From the NCBI GenBank assembly GCA_964517975.1, contig CAZFDM010000075.1, positions 1 to 36,485 on the forward strand: 36,485 nucleotides of DNA, written 5' to 3'. The first letter of the stretch is position 1, and each line of letters starts with the position of its first letter. The notes under the pieces were generated by a model. That model was not told where the DNA came from. It saw nothing but the letters and a program-made list of their open reading frames with translations, and searched no databases. Below, piece after piece: positions 24,941-33,610 of this stretch. This DNA is from JBBIRM01 sp964517975. GTDB taxonomy: Bacteria > Desulfobacterota > BSN033 > UBA1163. The position numbers were made by a program, and so were the translations under genes.

Positions 24941-25191
24941 GCTCATTGCAGGTAGAAAGGGGAAATGATTAAGAAATAGAACCGTCCCATTTTTATTGCC
25001 AGTCTTTCCAAACCAAATCCCCTCATGTGCTCTCAATGTATCAAATCGAATAGAGAGAATTGCATCAACTTGTGCAAAGGGAGGGGAGGTCATTGAAAAT
25101 TATCTAAATCGATTTTAAAATATAACTAAATTACTTCATTGACCGAATTAAGAAAAGGTTAATGGAACAAATATTTAGAGGAGGCCGGATC

Positions 25192-25743
25192 ATGAAAGTT
25201 AAAAATTTATTAGTGGTCTTTTTGGTATTGGGAGTAGGATTGGCAACCAATCATTTGGCCATGGCCCAGGAGGTTAATCTAAAGGAGTATAATGTTTTGA
25301 TTGTTAAGGATCTTGATGTCCCCAAGGGCTCACCCGCTCCCAGTTCGGCAGGGTCTTTGATGGCTGAAAAGGCAGTCTACCAGATTCAGAGGTATTCTCA
25401 GAAATATAACCTTTTTGATCTCGTCGCCAAGGAGGGAGAGAAGGGTAGCAAGGATGTGCTCTCGGGTAAAAAAGTTCTTATTATAAAAGGCGAAGTCAAA
25501 GAATACACCCATCCCACTGTGGGGAGGCGTATCGGACGCTCATTTATCCCTGGGGTAGGTGGTCACATTGGTTCAGCCTCTTTTACTGCTCACTACAAAT
25601 TCATCGATAATGAAACTGGTAAAGTTATCTATGAGACCGACCTTAGAACCCTCTCTACAGATGCAAATGATACGGTAGAATATGCCATGGATCGAAATGG
25701 GGAGGCCTTGGCTAAAATGATTACCAAAGCCAAAGGAAAATAA
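25192..25743 (+). CDS. Small exported protein, paralogue of the one at 20237 (DUF4410-like)
   Basis: 183 residues from the ATG at 25192 (AGAGGAGG site); an upstream ATG at 25162 lacks one. Signal peptide: KNLLVVFLVLGVGLATNHLAMAQ (cleavage after the AMA). The mature part matches the paralogue at 20237-20779 from the NVLIVKDLDV block to DTVEYAMDRNG. Conserved glycines, FIPGVGGHIGSASF and the KVIYETDLRTLST segment suggest a small beta-rich envelope protein with glycine-rich turns. Its gene ends 4 bases before the convergent receiver-like gene. Confidence 0.8.
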   Translation: MKVKNLLVVFLVLGVGLATNHLAMAQEVNLKEYNVLIVKDLDVPKGSPAPSSAGSLMAEKAVYQIQRYSQKYNLFDLVAKEGEKGSKDVLSGKKVLIIKGEVKEYTHPTVGRRIGRSFIPGVGGHIGSASFTAHYKFIDNETGKVIYETDLRTLSTDANDTVEYAMDRNGEALAKMITKAKGK

Positions 25744-25747
25744 TCTT

Positions 25748-26254
25748 TTACCAACTCACTTTTCCCCACTCGTTCCAGGGTTGGCCAGTTCTTTTCTCCC
25801 AATGTAATTCGAAGTCAAGAAGAAAGAAGCCTTTCAATCTGTCGACGAGTCGTTTCCATCTGGAAATGTGCCCGTACCTCAATTGGTTTTCTAAAAAAGG
25901 GACAAATTCCTCAACCTTTTCTTTTGAGAACAGAGCATAGGAATTTGTCCTGATAAAAGGCTTTAGAACCTCAAAAGGCACTCCATTATTATTAAGTATT
26001 GTGAATGGAAAGTTTCGTATCTGAGCAAGCTCCAGCAAATTCTTACAATATCCATTGGGGGTGTCCAGGATGACCCAATCATAGGTCCAGGAGACCATTT
26101 TCTCTACAGTCTCTTGGTAAGTTGTCGCCTTGTCAATCTTACATTCCATACACACTTCTAAAATCCTCTTTTCAAGATCAAGCAAGGTATTTCGTTCTTC
26201 TCCTACGAACAATAACCTCCTCCCTTTAAGGGAAGATTCTTTTTGAGCAGACAT
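25748..26254 (-). CDS. Receiver-domain-like (response regulator-type) protein
   Basis: 168 residues without signal peptide. Residues about 10-120 have the receiver layout: GRRLLFVGEERNTLLDLEKR with an acidic pair, the phosphoacceptor-like Asp in TYDWVILDTPNG, and a lysine in ALFSKEKVEEF. The usual Thr/Ser switch position is Asn (FTILNNNGVP), so phosphorylation signalling may be altered. The C-terminal segment YGHISRWKRLVDRLKGFF and the end FELHWEKRTGQPW are unusual extensions. There is no DNA-binding domain, so it is a single-domain regulator. It is the last gene of the minus-strand cluster and convergent with the exported-protein gene. Confidence 0.72.
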   Translation of the reverse strand: MSAQKESSLKGRRLLFVGEERNTLLDLEKRILEVCMECKIDKATTYQETVEKMVSWTYDWVILDTPNGYCKNLLELAQIRNFPFTILNNNGVPFEVLKPFIRTNSYALFSKEKVEEFVPFLENQLRYGHISRWKRLVDRLKGFFLLDFELHWEKRTGQPWNEWGKVSW

Positions 26255-26343
26255 CTTATATCCCCCCCTTTCATTGAGAATTTCCCCTTCATTGGGATAT
26301 TAAATGGCTTAATGGAAAGGAGTTTCGTACCGGATACTTATTT

Positions 26344-26646
26344 TTAAATGGTTTTAGTGGCCACGTTGGGTGATTCTAAGTTTAATTCATCCTTATGGAC
26401 CACGTTAATAACACGATTCCTTGATTTTGTTGCCATCCAGCCAAGCACTCCTATGCAAACAAAATCCAAAGGAATAAGAATCAATTTTAACTGTCGGATT
26501 TGAATCTCTGAATAACCCATCGATGCGGCGATAGTCCCAATGATAAATCCTAAAAATAGGGCAGAAATTCCTGGGATAAGGGCATAACCCCGCCAACCCT
26601 TTCTCCAAGTGACAATGGTTAAGATAATTTCAATAATTAACAACAT
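26344..26646 (-). CDS. Small membrane protein
   Basis: 100 residues with three hydrophobic segments: LLIIEIILTIVTW near the start, ALIPGISALFLGFIIGTIAA and KLILIPLDFVCIGVLGWMA, then a hydrophilic tail. An AGGAGG site precedes the ATG. It follows another small membrane protein gene by 47 bases. No family recognised. Likely inner membrane. Confidence 0.7.
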   Translation of the reverse strand: MLLIIEIILTIVTWRKGWRGYALIPGISALFLGFIIGTIAASMGYSEIQIRQLKLILIPLDFVCIGVLGWMATKSRNRVINVVHKDELNLESPNVATKTI

Positions 26647-26693
26647 TTTTCATTCCTCCTTTCTGGGAAAGATTTGTTTAGGTGGATCGACTC

Positions 26694-27038
26694 CTATCTC
26701 CTCAAAGAACATCCAATAATGCTCATCACTATAAATGCGATCATTCCTGGCCAACCCTTACCCTTCAGGGATATTCCTACGAAGAACCAGCCGAGAAGTA
26801 GACCGAAGAAGAAACCAGCAGTTCCAAGAACTGCCGTATCGACTAACACATAATAAAGAGTGGCCATGGTTTTGAGCACAGACCGATCTTCGATTGTTTT
26901 GGCCTCTCCACCCAAATGAACATAGGCAGGTGATCTTAATTTCTTCCTAATCAGATAATTTGTTAAAGGAACAACAAAAATGGCATTGAGTGCCCAGAGA
27001 ATTCCTGTCCCAATAAGAACCCCTTGAAAAGTAATCAT
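26694..27038 (-). CDS. Small membrane protein
   Basis: 114 residues: a first hydrophobic segment GVLIGTGILWALNAIFVVPL, a hydrophilic stretch (RKKLRSPAYVHLGGEAKTIE), then hydrophobic segments LYYVLVDTAVLGTAGFFFGLL and GMIAFIVMSIIGC. GGAGGG precedes the ATG. No family recognised. With the next gene it probably forms a transcription unit downstream of the small exported protein, after a 147-base gap without evident gene. Confidence 0.7.
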   Translation of the reverse strand: MITFQGVLIGTGILWALNAIFVVPLTNYLIRKKLRSPAYVHLGGEAKTIEDRSVLKTMATLYYVLVDTAVLGTAGFFFGLLLGWFFVGISLKGKGWPGMIAFIVMSIIGCSLRR

Positions 27039-27185
27039 TTTCTCGCCCTCCTTCTCTAATATTTTAGGAATCTAAAATTAAGACGATTTATAGAAGGAAA
27101 AGTTTTAGTTGTTTAAAGAAATTAGAGGTAGAGTTGATGGTTTTGATAACTTTCTGATCCTTTAGGGTGGGGGTATTTGAAGGGA

Positions 27186-27629
27186 TCAGTCAATTGTCAA
27201 CACAATGTCCATTACGGTCTTTTCCCCTGAAGTGTAGGCGATCAATACCTGAAGACGGTGGATTCCTTGAGGGACCTTCACATCTTTAACGAGGAGTCTA
27301 TTCTCACGAAGATAACGCCTCAATCGGTTGGTTAAATCTATCGGTATCAATTTAAGATACCTCACTCTAAGGCTCTCATAATCAATGCTCTTATTAGAGA
27401 GACCCTCAAATAAAATGTCAATTACAAAAGGCACCTTTAAGGGTTTGTCCAGAGGAGGAGAAGCAATTTTGATCCGTGGGCCATTTCCCTCTATTTTTAT
27501 TGACTCGATTCCTTTTGGAATAGGGGCATCAGGTTGCGATGCCTCTTCGGGGGTAATAAGATTAAGGGCATCACCTTCGGAAGGAATCCATATTAAAAAA
27601 ATCAATATAAAAAGAAAAATAGATTTGAT
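27186..27629 (-). CDS. Small exported protein, possible AUC start
   Basis: About 147 residues if read from the ATC at 27629. GGAGGT lies 7 bases before that ATC, and the product would start MKSIFLFILIFLIWIPSEGDAL, a complete signal peptide. A later TTG at 27605 gives 139 residues but has no ribosome site and clips the signal. The mature protein opens NLITPEEASQPDAPIPKGIE and contains KVPFVIDILFEGLSNKSIDY; it looks beta-rich, with no known family. It begins 5 bases after the TAA of the TPR-CHAT gene, whose last codons contain the ribosome site, so translational coupling is expected. Confidence 0.65.
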   Translation of the reverse strand: MKSIFLFILIFLIWIPSEGDALNLITPEEASQPDAPIPKGIESIKIEGNGPRIKIASPPLDKPLKVPFVIDILFEGLSNKSIDYESLRVRYLKLIPIDLTNRLRRYLRENRLLVKDVKVPQGIHRLQVLIAYTSGEKTVMDIVLTID

Positions 27630-27634
27630 TTTGG

Positions 27635-30565
27635 TTACCTCCAGTCCCCGATCATTACAAAAGGGGCCCAGTAATACGGGTGCTGATATTCAGGCAAAGA
27701 CCTCAATGCAATCTGGGCTTGTCTTAGTGCCTCAGGCTTGCTCATCCCATTGTTCCAATTCTCATAAAACATTTTCATCAGCCTTGCGGTTGAGGCATCA
27801 TCCACCTTCCATAGTGTGGCAAGCAATGAGGGTGTTCCAGCATAGATAAACCCTCTCGATAAACCCACTAAATCATCCCCACCCTGAATCTTTGAAAGGG
27901 CTGTCTCACAGGCGGATAGGGTTACTAAATTAGCATTGGGTAAATCCATCTCAAATACCTCATGAACCTGCAAATACCCATCGTTTTCCTCATCTTTTGT
28001 TAAGAAGAGCCCAGATTGTAAAGGCTGACGGTCGTTAAATTCACCATGGGTGGCAAAGTGGAGGATATTAAATTCTGATGCCCTTTTTTTGGCGATAGTC
28101 TCTCTGGCTTCGTTCCAATAGTAAAATTCTCCCTGGGGGAATAAAGTGGATAACATTCTTCCCTCTGCCTCTGCATAACTTAAGGCCACATGATCAGTTT
28201 GAGGATTGGCCAAAACAAGAAGATTTCTCTTCTCTATTTTTCTCTTTTTAACAATGAATTCCATCACGCTTGCCGATGGCAGAATTGTGATCGCAAAGTT
28301 ATCCATTAGGAAACTTTTGCCATCGGTTAATGTGGCAAAGGGAACCTTGTGCAAAACGCCGTGGGGAACAATGATCAACTTTTTCGTTTTGATCTCATTT
28401 TTAATGGGGGCTATAAGGGATTTATAGAGTTCTGATGACACTTGATTAAATCTCTCCCGATTCTCCTCTCGCTCCTTCTCGGAAACTTCCTTTTTATATT
28501 CTTCTCCAATGCTAAGGGTAATGACGGGTTCTGCCTTTCTCGAACGATTTGAGATATTGGGGAGAAGAAAATCACTAACCTTTTTTTGTAACTCTTTTTC
28601 ATTTAGGTCAATCTCATAAACATTTATATTGTCTCGGGTTAAAAGCCAGGCATAAATCTTATGTCTGGTTGTATAATATTCAAGGAGAGATACGTCAGGT
28701 TCCAATAAAGACCTAATTTTTTCCAGAGGGATAATTCCCACATCTATAAGGGAAACTACCTCCATCCCCCTGAGTTTGACTTCGTTAAGGAATGTTTCAT
28801 ATTCGTAGGCTACTTTCTCCAGTTCCTTCCCGAGTCTTTCCTTTTCATCCAGAGGCGCTTCTGGACCCATTTTTTCTAAGGCTGAAACCCTCTCTCTTAA
28901 TCTAAGAAGTTCTTGCTGAAATTTTCTATCCTTCTCGAGGATCGCTTTATCTTCTTTTGTCTTACCTTTCAGATCCCGTCCTGCAAGCGTTTCTAAGAAA
29001 GTCCTTGACTTCACCCTCTCTGCATACAAAAAGGCATCCTCTTTAAACCCCTCTCTTTTCTGTTTGAAAAGAACTCTTACAACACCCTCGTAGGCTTCTA
29101 TGCGACAGAAGAGACCGCCTGCCTTTCCTGAAAGGAAATTTGTCCTGGCTGAGAGTCCAAGTGATTTCCATTGTTCTTCTATAAGGTCTATGGCTTTTCT
29201 AAAATAATTTTCTGCTCTCTCATATTCTCCTTTTTTTTCAGATACAAGCCCAAGCCCAATGGATGCGGCAATCTTAAGATCCTTTATTCCCCTTATTTCA
29301 GACTCCTGAAGGTATTTAAGAAATTCTCTCTCAGCCTCTTCGTAGTTGCCTTTTTTCATATAATAGAGTCCTAACCCTGCTGACGATTCAACCTGCTTTA
29401 AAAGTTTATAGGCCTCATCAAACCTGCCCATCTCAAGATAGGTAAAGGCCAAATTGTTAAGACTTTCCTTAACCATTGGGTGATTGGGATCAAAGACCCT
29501 TTCCTTGATTCTAAGGGCTTTTATATGAAGCAACTCTGCTTTCTCATAGTTGCCCTTAGAGTGATAAAGCGTTGCTAAATTATTAATGAATTGTCCAATA
29601 ATCGGAGGGCTCTGGGTCCACTGTTTATCAACCATAAAAATGGCTCGATTTAAAAGCAATTCGGCACTTGGGTAATCACCAAGATTTTGATAGAGCAGAG
29701 CCAAAGTGTTTAAAGCAGATGCCTGATTTAGAAAGGTTGGATCAAAGGATTTTTCTAAGATGGAGATAGCATTTTTAAGATAGGTTTCTGCCTTACCGTA
29801 ATCATTTAATAAAAGGAAATGAAATGCAAGACCCTGCAACATATGGGCCATTTTAGGATGTTTAGTATCAAAAATTCTCTTTGATATTTTAAATGATCTT
29901 TTAAGTAATGCCTCTGCCTCCCCAAAGTTACCAAGAAGATCGTAGAGATTAGCTAAGTTATTTAAGGCTAAAACTAAAAACCCCGGGTGATCAGGACTAA
30001 AATCTTTTTCTAAGACTGCAATTGCCTTTTTTAAATAATTTTCTGATTTTTGAAAATCGCCAAGGTTTCTATAAAGTTGGCCAAGATTATAAAGAGATAC
30101 AGCAACATTTAGATGGTTTGGGCCAAGAGCCCTTTCTGAAATTGCGTGGGCTCGCTTTAAGTAGGGTTCTGCTTTCCAGTACTCCCCAAATAGAATGTAG
30201 ATATTGCTTAGCCTATTTAGAAATCGGGTCATCTCCGGATGATTTGGGGTAAGCCTTTTTTCAATGATTGAGAGCGTTCTCTTCAAAAGGGGCTCTGCCT
30301 TTTTTAATTCACCGGTTAATTCATAAAGGAAGGCAAGATCGCTAAGAACTGAGGCTACTTCAATATGTTCAGGGCCAAGATTCTTTTCTCTAATGGATAA
30401 TACCTCCTCTATAAGAGGGATTGCCTCCTGAACCCGTTCTTCTTTAGCCATTTGCATTGCTTGATTGTAGAGCTTTTTGGCTTCGTCTAATGATTTACCA
30501 AAAGTAAGGGAGGGAAGAATATGAAGTAGTAATATCAATAGGATGATGAATTTTTGGTTTCTCAT
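27635..30565 (-). CDS. Exported TPR-CHAT family peptidase
   Basis: 976 residues. The signal peptide MRNQKFIILLILLLHILPSL is followed by tetratricopeptide repeats of the kinesin-light-chain type over about residues 25-470 (for example LSDLAFLYELTGELKKAEPL, LYNLGQLYRNLGDFQKSENY). A charged, coiled-coil-prone segment covers about 545-620. The C-terminal CHAT domain (caspase/HetF-associated with TPRs, clan CD) carries His840 in HFATHGEF and Cys886 in LSACET, followed by GGDDLVGLSRGFIYAGTPSL. So the catalytic dyad is intact. Its N-terminal signal predicts action outside the cytoplasm. It lies 34 bases after the OmpA/TPR gene. Confidence 0.94.
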   Translation of the reverse strand: MRNQKFIILLILLLHILPSLTFGKSLDEAKKLYNQAMQMAKEERVQEAIPLIEEVLSIREKNLGPEHIEVASVLSDLAFLYELTGELKKAEPLLKRTLSIIEKRLTPNHPEMTRFLNRLSNIYILFGEYWKAEPYLKRAHAISERALGPNHLNVAVSLYNLGQLYRNLGDFQKSENYLKKAIAVLEKDFSPDHPGFLVLALNNLANLYDLLGNFGEAEALLKRSFKISKRIFDTKHPKMAHMLQGLAFHFLLLNDYGKAETYLKNAISILEKSFDPTFLNQASALNTLALLYQNLGDYPSAELLLNRAIFMVDKQWTQSPPIIGQFINNLATLYHSKGNYEKAELLHIKALRIKERVFDPNHPMVKESLNNLAFTYLEMGRFDEAYKLLKQVESSAGLGLYYMKKGNYEEAEREFLKYLQESEIRGIKDLKIAASIGLGLVSEKKGEYERAENYFRKAIDLIEEQWKSLGLSARTNFLSGKAGGLFCRIEAYEGVVRVLFKQKREGFKEDAFLYAERVKSRTFLETLAGRDLKGKTKEDKAILEKDRKFQQELLRLRERVSALEKMGPEAPLDEKERLGKELEKVAYEYETFLNEVKLRGMEVVSLIDVGIIPLEKIRSLLEPDVSLLEYYTTRHKIYAWLLTRDNINVYEIDLNEKELQKKVSDFLLPNISNRSRKAEPVITLSIGEEYKKEVSEKEREENRERFNQVSSELYKSLIAPIKNEIKTKKLIIVPHGVLHKVPFATLTDGKSFLMDNFAITILPSASVMEFIVKKRKIEKRNLLVLANPQTDHVALSYAEAEGRMLSTLFPQGEFYYWNEARETIAKKRASEFNILHFATHGEFNDRQPLQSGLFLTKDEENDGYLQVHEVFEMDLPNANLVTLSACETALSKIQGGDDLVGLSRGFIYAGTPSLLATLWKVDDASTARLMKMFYENWNNGMSKPEALRQAQIALRSLPEYQHPYYWAPFVMIGDWR

Positions 30566-30599
30566 GATTGACCCGTTGCAATAGTCTCATAAAGTGAGA

Positions 30600-31652
30600 T
30601 TATCTATCTTCAATTTCATGAAATTTATTTAGAAATTTTTGTGCCTTTTCCTCTTCTCCCATTGCCTGATAGGCCAAAAAGAGGCTTCCAGCGGCAGCCC
30701 TTAATCCATCTCTAAAATGAATCTCTTTAAACACCTCAAAGGCATTTTCATAGGCGGAAACTGCCTCGTTATATTTTCCAACCTCAAAAAACCTATGGCC
30801 TTTACCTAAGAAGTCCATTCCTCTTTTACCATTGGATGACCTGATTACTTCTGTTATAACCAATCCAATTGTCCTAATTTCAACCCTTCTATTCAATCTT
30901 CTTCCCTCTTCAACGCGATTGTCAGCAATGGGTCTCCTTTTCCCAAATCCTATGGTGACCAATCGATCGGAAGGATGACCATGGGCCACCAGCCATTTCT
31001 TAACTGCTTCTGCCCTTCTCTCAGAAAGCCTCTGGTTATATGAATCAGAACCGATACTACAGGTATGCCCTGCCAGTTGAAATCGATAAGATTTAAATTC
31101 GCTTTCGTTAAGAGCAGAAAGCAATTCACTTAACTGTTGCTCTGAACCTTTGGCAATCGTAGATTCGTCAAAACCAAAGTAAAGGTCTTCTGAGGGGACG
31201 GCCAGGATCGCTCGAGTGATATTTTTTATACTTAAAGAAGCCCTGATGCGGTCTCTGGTCTTTAATGAGTTAAGTTTCCAGCATGTATCGTAGTGTTCAG
31301 AAGCCAACTTGAGATTGCCAAGTTTTGAGTAGATATCTCCCAAACTAAAGTATGGAGTAGGGAGGTCGGGATCAAGTTCTATTGCGCGTTTATATTCTGC
31401 AATAGCCTCTTCAAATTGCCCTTTATTTTCATAGGTGTCTGCAAGGTTGTTATGGAATTTAGCAACGATTTTATTATCTCTGCACGATACGGATAAGGCT
31501 TGCTTGAAAAGTCTTTCTTTTTCATTGAAATCTCGGGAAAGCGTTCCTCTATTATAAAGTTCAACAGCCTTCCTGCAATCATCTGCAAGGATAGAGGGAC
31601 TTATAATAAATAACAAAAAGAGAGTTAGACATGCTTTTTTAAGAAGGTGCAT
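30600..31652 (-). CDS. Exported OmpA-domain protein with TPR repeats
   Basis: 350 residues. A signal peptide (LLKKACLTLFLLFIISPSILA) precedes two or three TPRs (about 27-130; AKFHNNLADTYENKGQFEEA, PYFSLGDIYSKLGNLKLASE). The OmpA C-terminal-like, peptidoglycan-binding domain lies at about 155-263, with AGHTCSIGSDSYNQRLSERR and NRRVEIRTIG. In OmpA the motif is GHTD; here Cys198 replaces the Asp that contacts diaminopimelate, while the partner Arg213 is kept. Another helical repeat ends the chain (EAVSAYENAFEVFKE). It may anchor the neighbouring caspase/CHAT proteins to the cell wall. An AGGAAG site precedes the start. Confidence 0.9.
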   Translation of the reverse strand: MHLLKKACLTLFLLFIISPSILADDCRKAVELYNRGTLSRDFNEKERLFKQALSVSCRDNKIVAKFHNNLADTYENKGQFEEAIAEYKRAIELDPDLPTPYFSLGDIYSKLGNLKLASEHYDTCWKLNSLKTRDRIRASLSIKNITRAILAVPSEDLYFGFDESTIAKGSEQQLSELLSALNESEFKSYRFQLAGHTCSIGSDSYNQRLSERRAEAVKKWLVAHGHPSDRLVTIGFGKRRPIADNRVEEGRRLNRRVEIRTIGLVITEVIRSSNGKRGMDFLGKGHRFFEVGKYNEAVSAYENAFEVFKEIHFRDGLRAAAGSLFLAYQAMGEEEKAQKFLNKFHEIEDR

Positions 31653-31685
31653 AGGGGAATCTTCCTATTTATCATCTCCAGCCTT

Positions 31686-33527
31686 TCACCTATGACTTCT
31701 GATCACTACACTATCCTCGCTCCAGATAAAGCGGTTTGAGGAAAGGGCTTCATTTACTTTCTGTACAACATAGATCGCCTTAGCATGTTCAGGAATGGAT
31801 GTTCCTTTTGCATCAAAGAGTTGACTGAATTTATCAACCCCGATCTCTTCAAGTTTCAGTGGTTCTAAAGTGGCAATGACCTTTACCGTCTCTTCCCCTG
31901 CAGGTTCACCAAATTGAAGTTCAAATTGTTTTCCCATTTTATCATCGGGGATGGATATGGTCTTCCCCGCAGGGACCCGATTGTCCTTATAAAATTGATT
32001 AGGGAAGATGATATGGAAGTTTCCCTGACTATCCATATTGAGCATGAGGAGGTAACAATCTCTCTCGGTTTGAACATTGAAAACCACCTTTTCTCCTATT
32101 TTAAAATCCCGTCTCTTTTCATCCGTCACCCAAACCCTTACCTTAAAAGGTGGATTGGGATGCCGGATGCGGGCAAGTTGTTTCAAGATAAAGTCGGTTT
32201 CCAACTGAGTGGCAATGGACTTCACCAATGCATCAATGTTTTGTGTAGGAGGAAGCTGAACGACATCTCCAATGCGATTCAGTAATCTCACATAATATAG
32301 GTTGTTCTTTACCTCTCCTCTAAGAAGCCTATCAAAAAAGACCTCTTCAGTTAATTCGACATAAGAAAGCCCTCTTAATTTCTCTTGAAGGGTTTTAGTT
32401 AGGCCAGGCCTTCCTCCTTTTAGAGGTTCTATTCTCAACAGGACTCGTTCCCTTTTAACTTCTTCTGGTGGTTTTGGAGGTTCGGGTTTAAAAAAAGGTG
32501 GTTCTGGGGGTTTGGTTTCCTGTGGAGTTTGAGCCGTCTGCTCAGGTTTAGGTGAGAGGGAAGGTGGTTTCATTGGGGGAGGGGGTAATATAAAGGCTTG
32601 CTTTTTAATAATTGGGGCTCCTGAGGGTTCTAATTGAGGGTCTTGATTCAATTTGTGTCTATCCTTTATCTCCTTCTTTGCATATTCAAATAATTCAAAA
32701 TAAGTGACATTTTTGTTTCTACTCATCTTTTCGGCAAGCACGCTTGTAAATGCCCCTTGAAACCCATTCGGATGAGAAATCTCATAGGAGAGTTGATTTT
32801 CCTTTGATGAGAAGAAGAAGATTTGGCCATCGGGAATATCATTCTGTTTGGGGATGTTTATTGAAAAGGCTTGAGATTTCCCACGGGGTATATTTAGTCT
32901 AACAGGAATAAACTTTGCATATTTCGATGGTGTTTCCTCAAGATGGCTCACAATTTTGCCATCTATTCCCCGGGTGGCTGTTCCTGAGTGGCAGGCATCC
33001 AAAATGACCACAACCTCTCTTCCTTTAAGGCGTCTTAGGAGAAGTCCCAATTCATCATCTATGATCACCTTTGCTTCCATCACATTGGCGGCTCCTTCAG
33101 GGACAAGGTCATAAGGGCAGAGGGCTTCATCCTGGCCATCATCCTCGTCCCCATTTTGGTCAGGTACCTGAGTGCCATGGCCTGAGAAATAGAAAAAGGC
33201 TAAATCCCCTTCCTTTGTTCCATGAATCAACCAATCTTCAAACGTTTTGATGATATTTTCTCTTGTTGCTTTTTCGTCCATTAAGGTCTTGATATCATCC
33301 TCTTTGAAACCATAACGAGAGACCAAAAGTTCTTTCATAAGGTTAACATCATTAATAGACCCCTTTAAGTGGGTGATGGTCATCTTAAGTATCTGAGAGT
33401 AAAAAGGAAGATGCTTATATTTATTAATCCCAATTAAAAGGGCCCTCCTTGTAGCCCCCACCGAGGGAGAGCTCTGAAAGTGAATTAAGAGAGTTGAGAG
33501 TATTAAGAGAATAAAGAATTTTTTCAT
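31686..33527 (-). CDS. Exported caspase-family (C14, metacaspase-like) peptidase with DUF4384-like C-terminus
   Basis: 613 residues from the ATG at 33527, chosen because a GGGGGG stretch lies 7 bases upstream; the frame opens at 33572. A signal peptide (KKFFILLILSTLLIHFQSSP) precedes the peptidase domain: RRALLIGINKY, then YFSGHGTQVPDQNGDEDD with His117 and VVVILDACHSGTATRG with Cys179, the caspase dyad. A Pro-rich linker (about 315-356) leads to a C-terminal region. It contains a DUF4384-like domain at about 462-560 (KIGEKVVFNVQTERDCYLLM, then LNMDSQGNFHIIFPN). It is predicted to be periplasmic and to cut, as metacaspases do, after basic residues; the substrate is unknown. It lies 83 bases after the anti-sigma gene. 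Confidence 0.93.
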   Translation of the reverse strand: MKKFFILLILSTLLIHFQSSPSVGATRRALLIGINKYKHLPFYSQILKMTITHLKGSINDVNLMKELLVSRYGFKEDDIKTLMDEKATRENIIKTFEDWLIHGTKEGDLAFFYFSGHGTQVPDQNGDEDDGQDEALCPYDLVPEGAANVMEAKVIIDDELGLLLRRLKGREVVVILDACHSGTATRGIDGKIVSHLEETPSKYAKFIPVRLNIPRGKSQAFSINIPKQNDIPDGQIFFFSSKENQLSYEISHPNGFQGAFTSVLAEKMSRNKNVTYFELFEYAKKEIKDRHKLNQDPQLEPSGAPIIKKQAFILPPPPMKPPSLSPKPEQTAQTPQETKPPEPPFFKPEPPKPPEEVKRERVLLRIEPLKGGRPGLTKTLQEKLRGLSYVELTEEVFFDRLLRGEVKNNLYYVRLLNRIGDVVQLPPTQNIDALVKSIATQLETDFILKQLARIRHPNPPFKVRVWVTDEKRRDFKIGEKVVFNVQTERDCYLLMLNMDSQGNFHIIFPNQFYKDNRVPAGKTISIPDDKMGKQFELQFGEPAGEETVKVIATLEPLKLEEIGVDKFSQLFDAKGTSIPEHAKAIYVVQKVNEALSSNRFIWSEDSVVIRSHR

Positions 33528-33610
33528 AATCACACCCCCCGGGTAGAAAAAATCCCCTTTATTTTTAGACAATGGAGGAATTAAAAAGTTTTGTGAATGT
33601 CACCTTCATT

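Noticed and set aside
24961..25100. Short ORF after ATGATTAAGAAATAG with Cys-rich continuation
   Set aside because: Four codons then TAG; the continuing frame is only about 38 codons and no signal supports stop-codon recoding.
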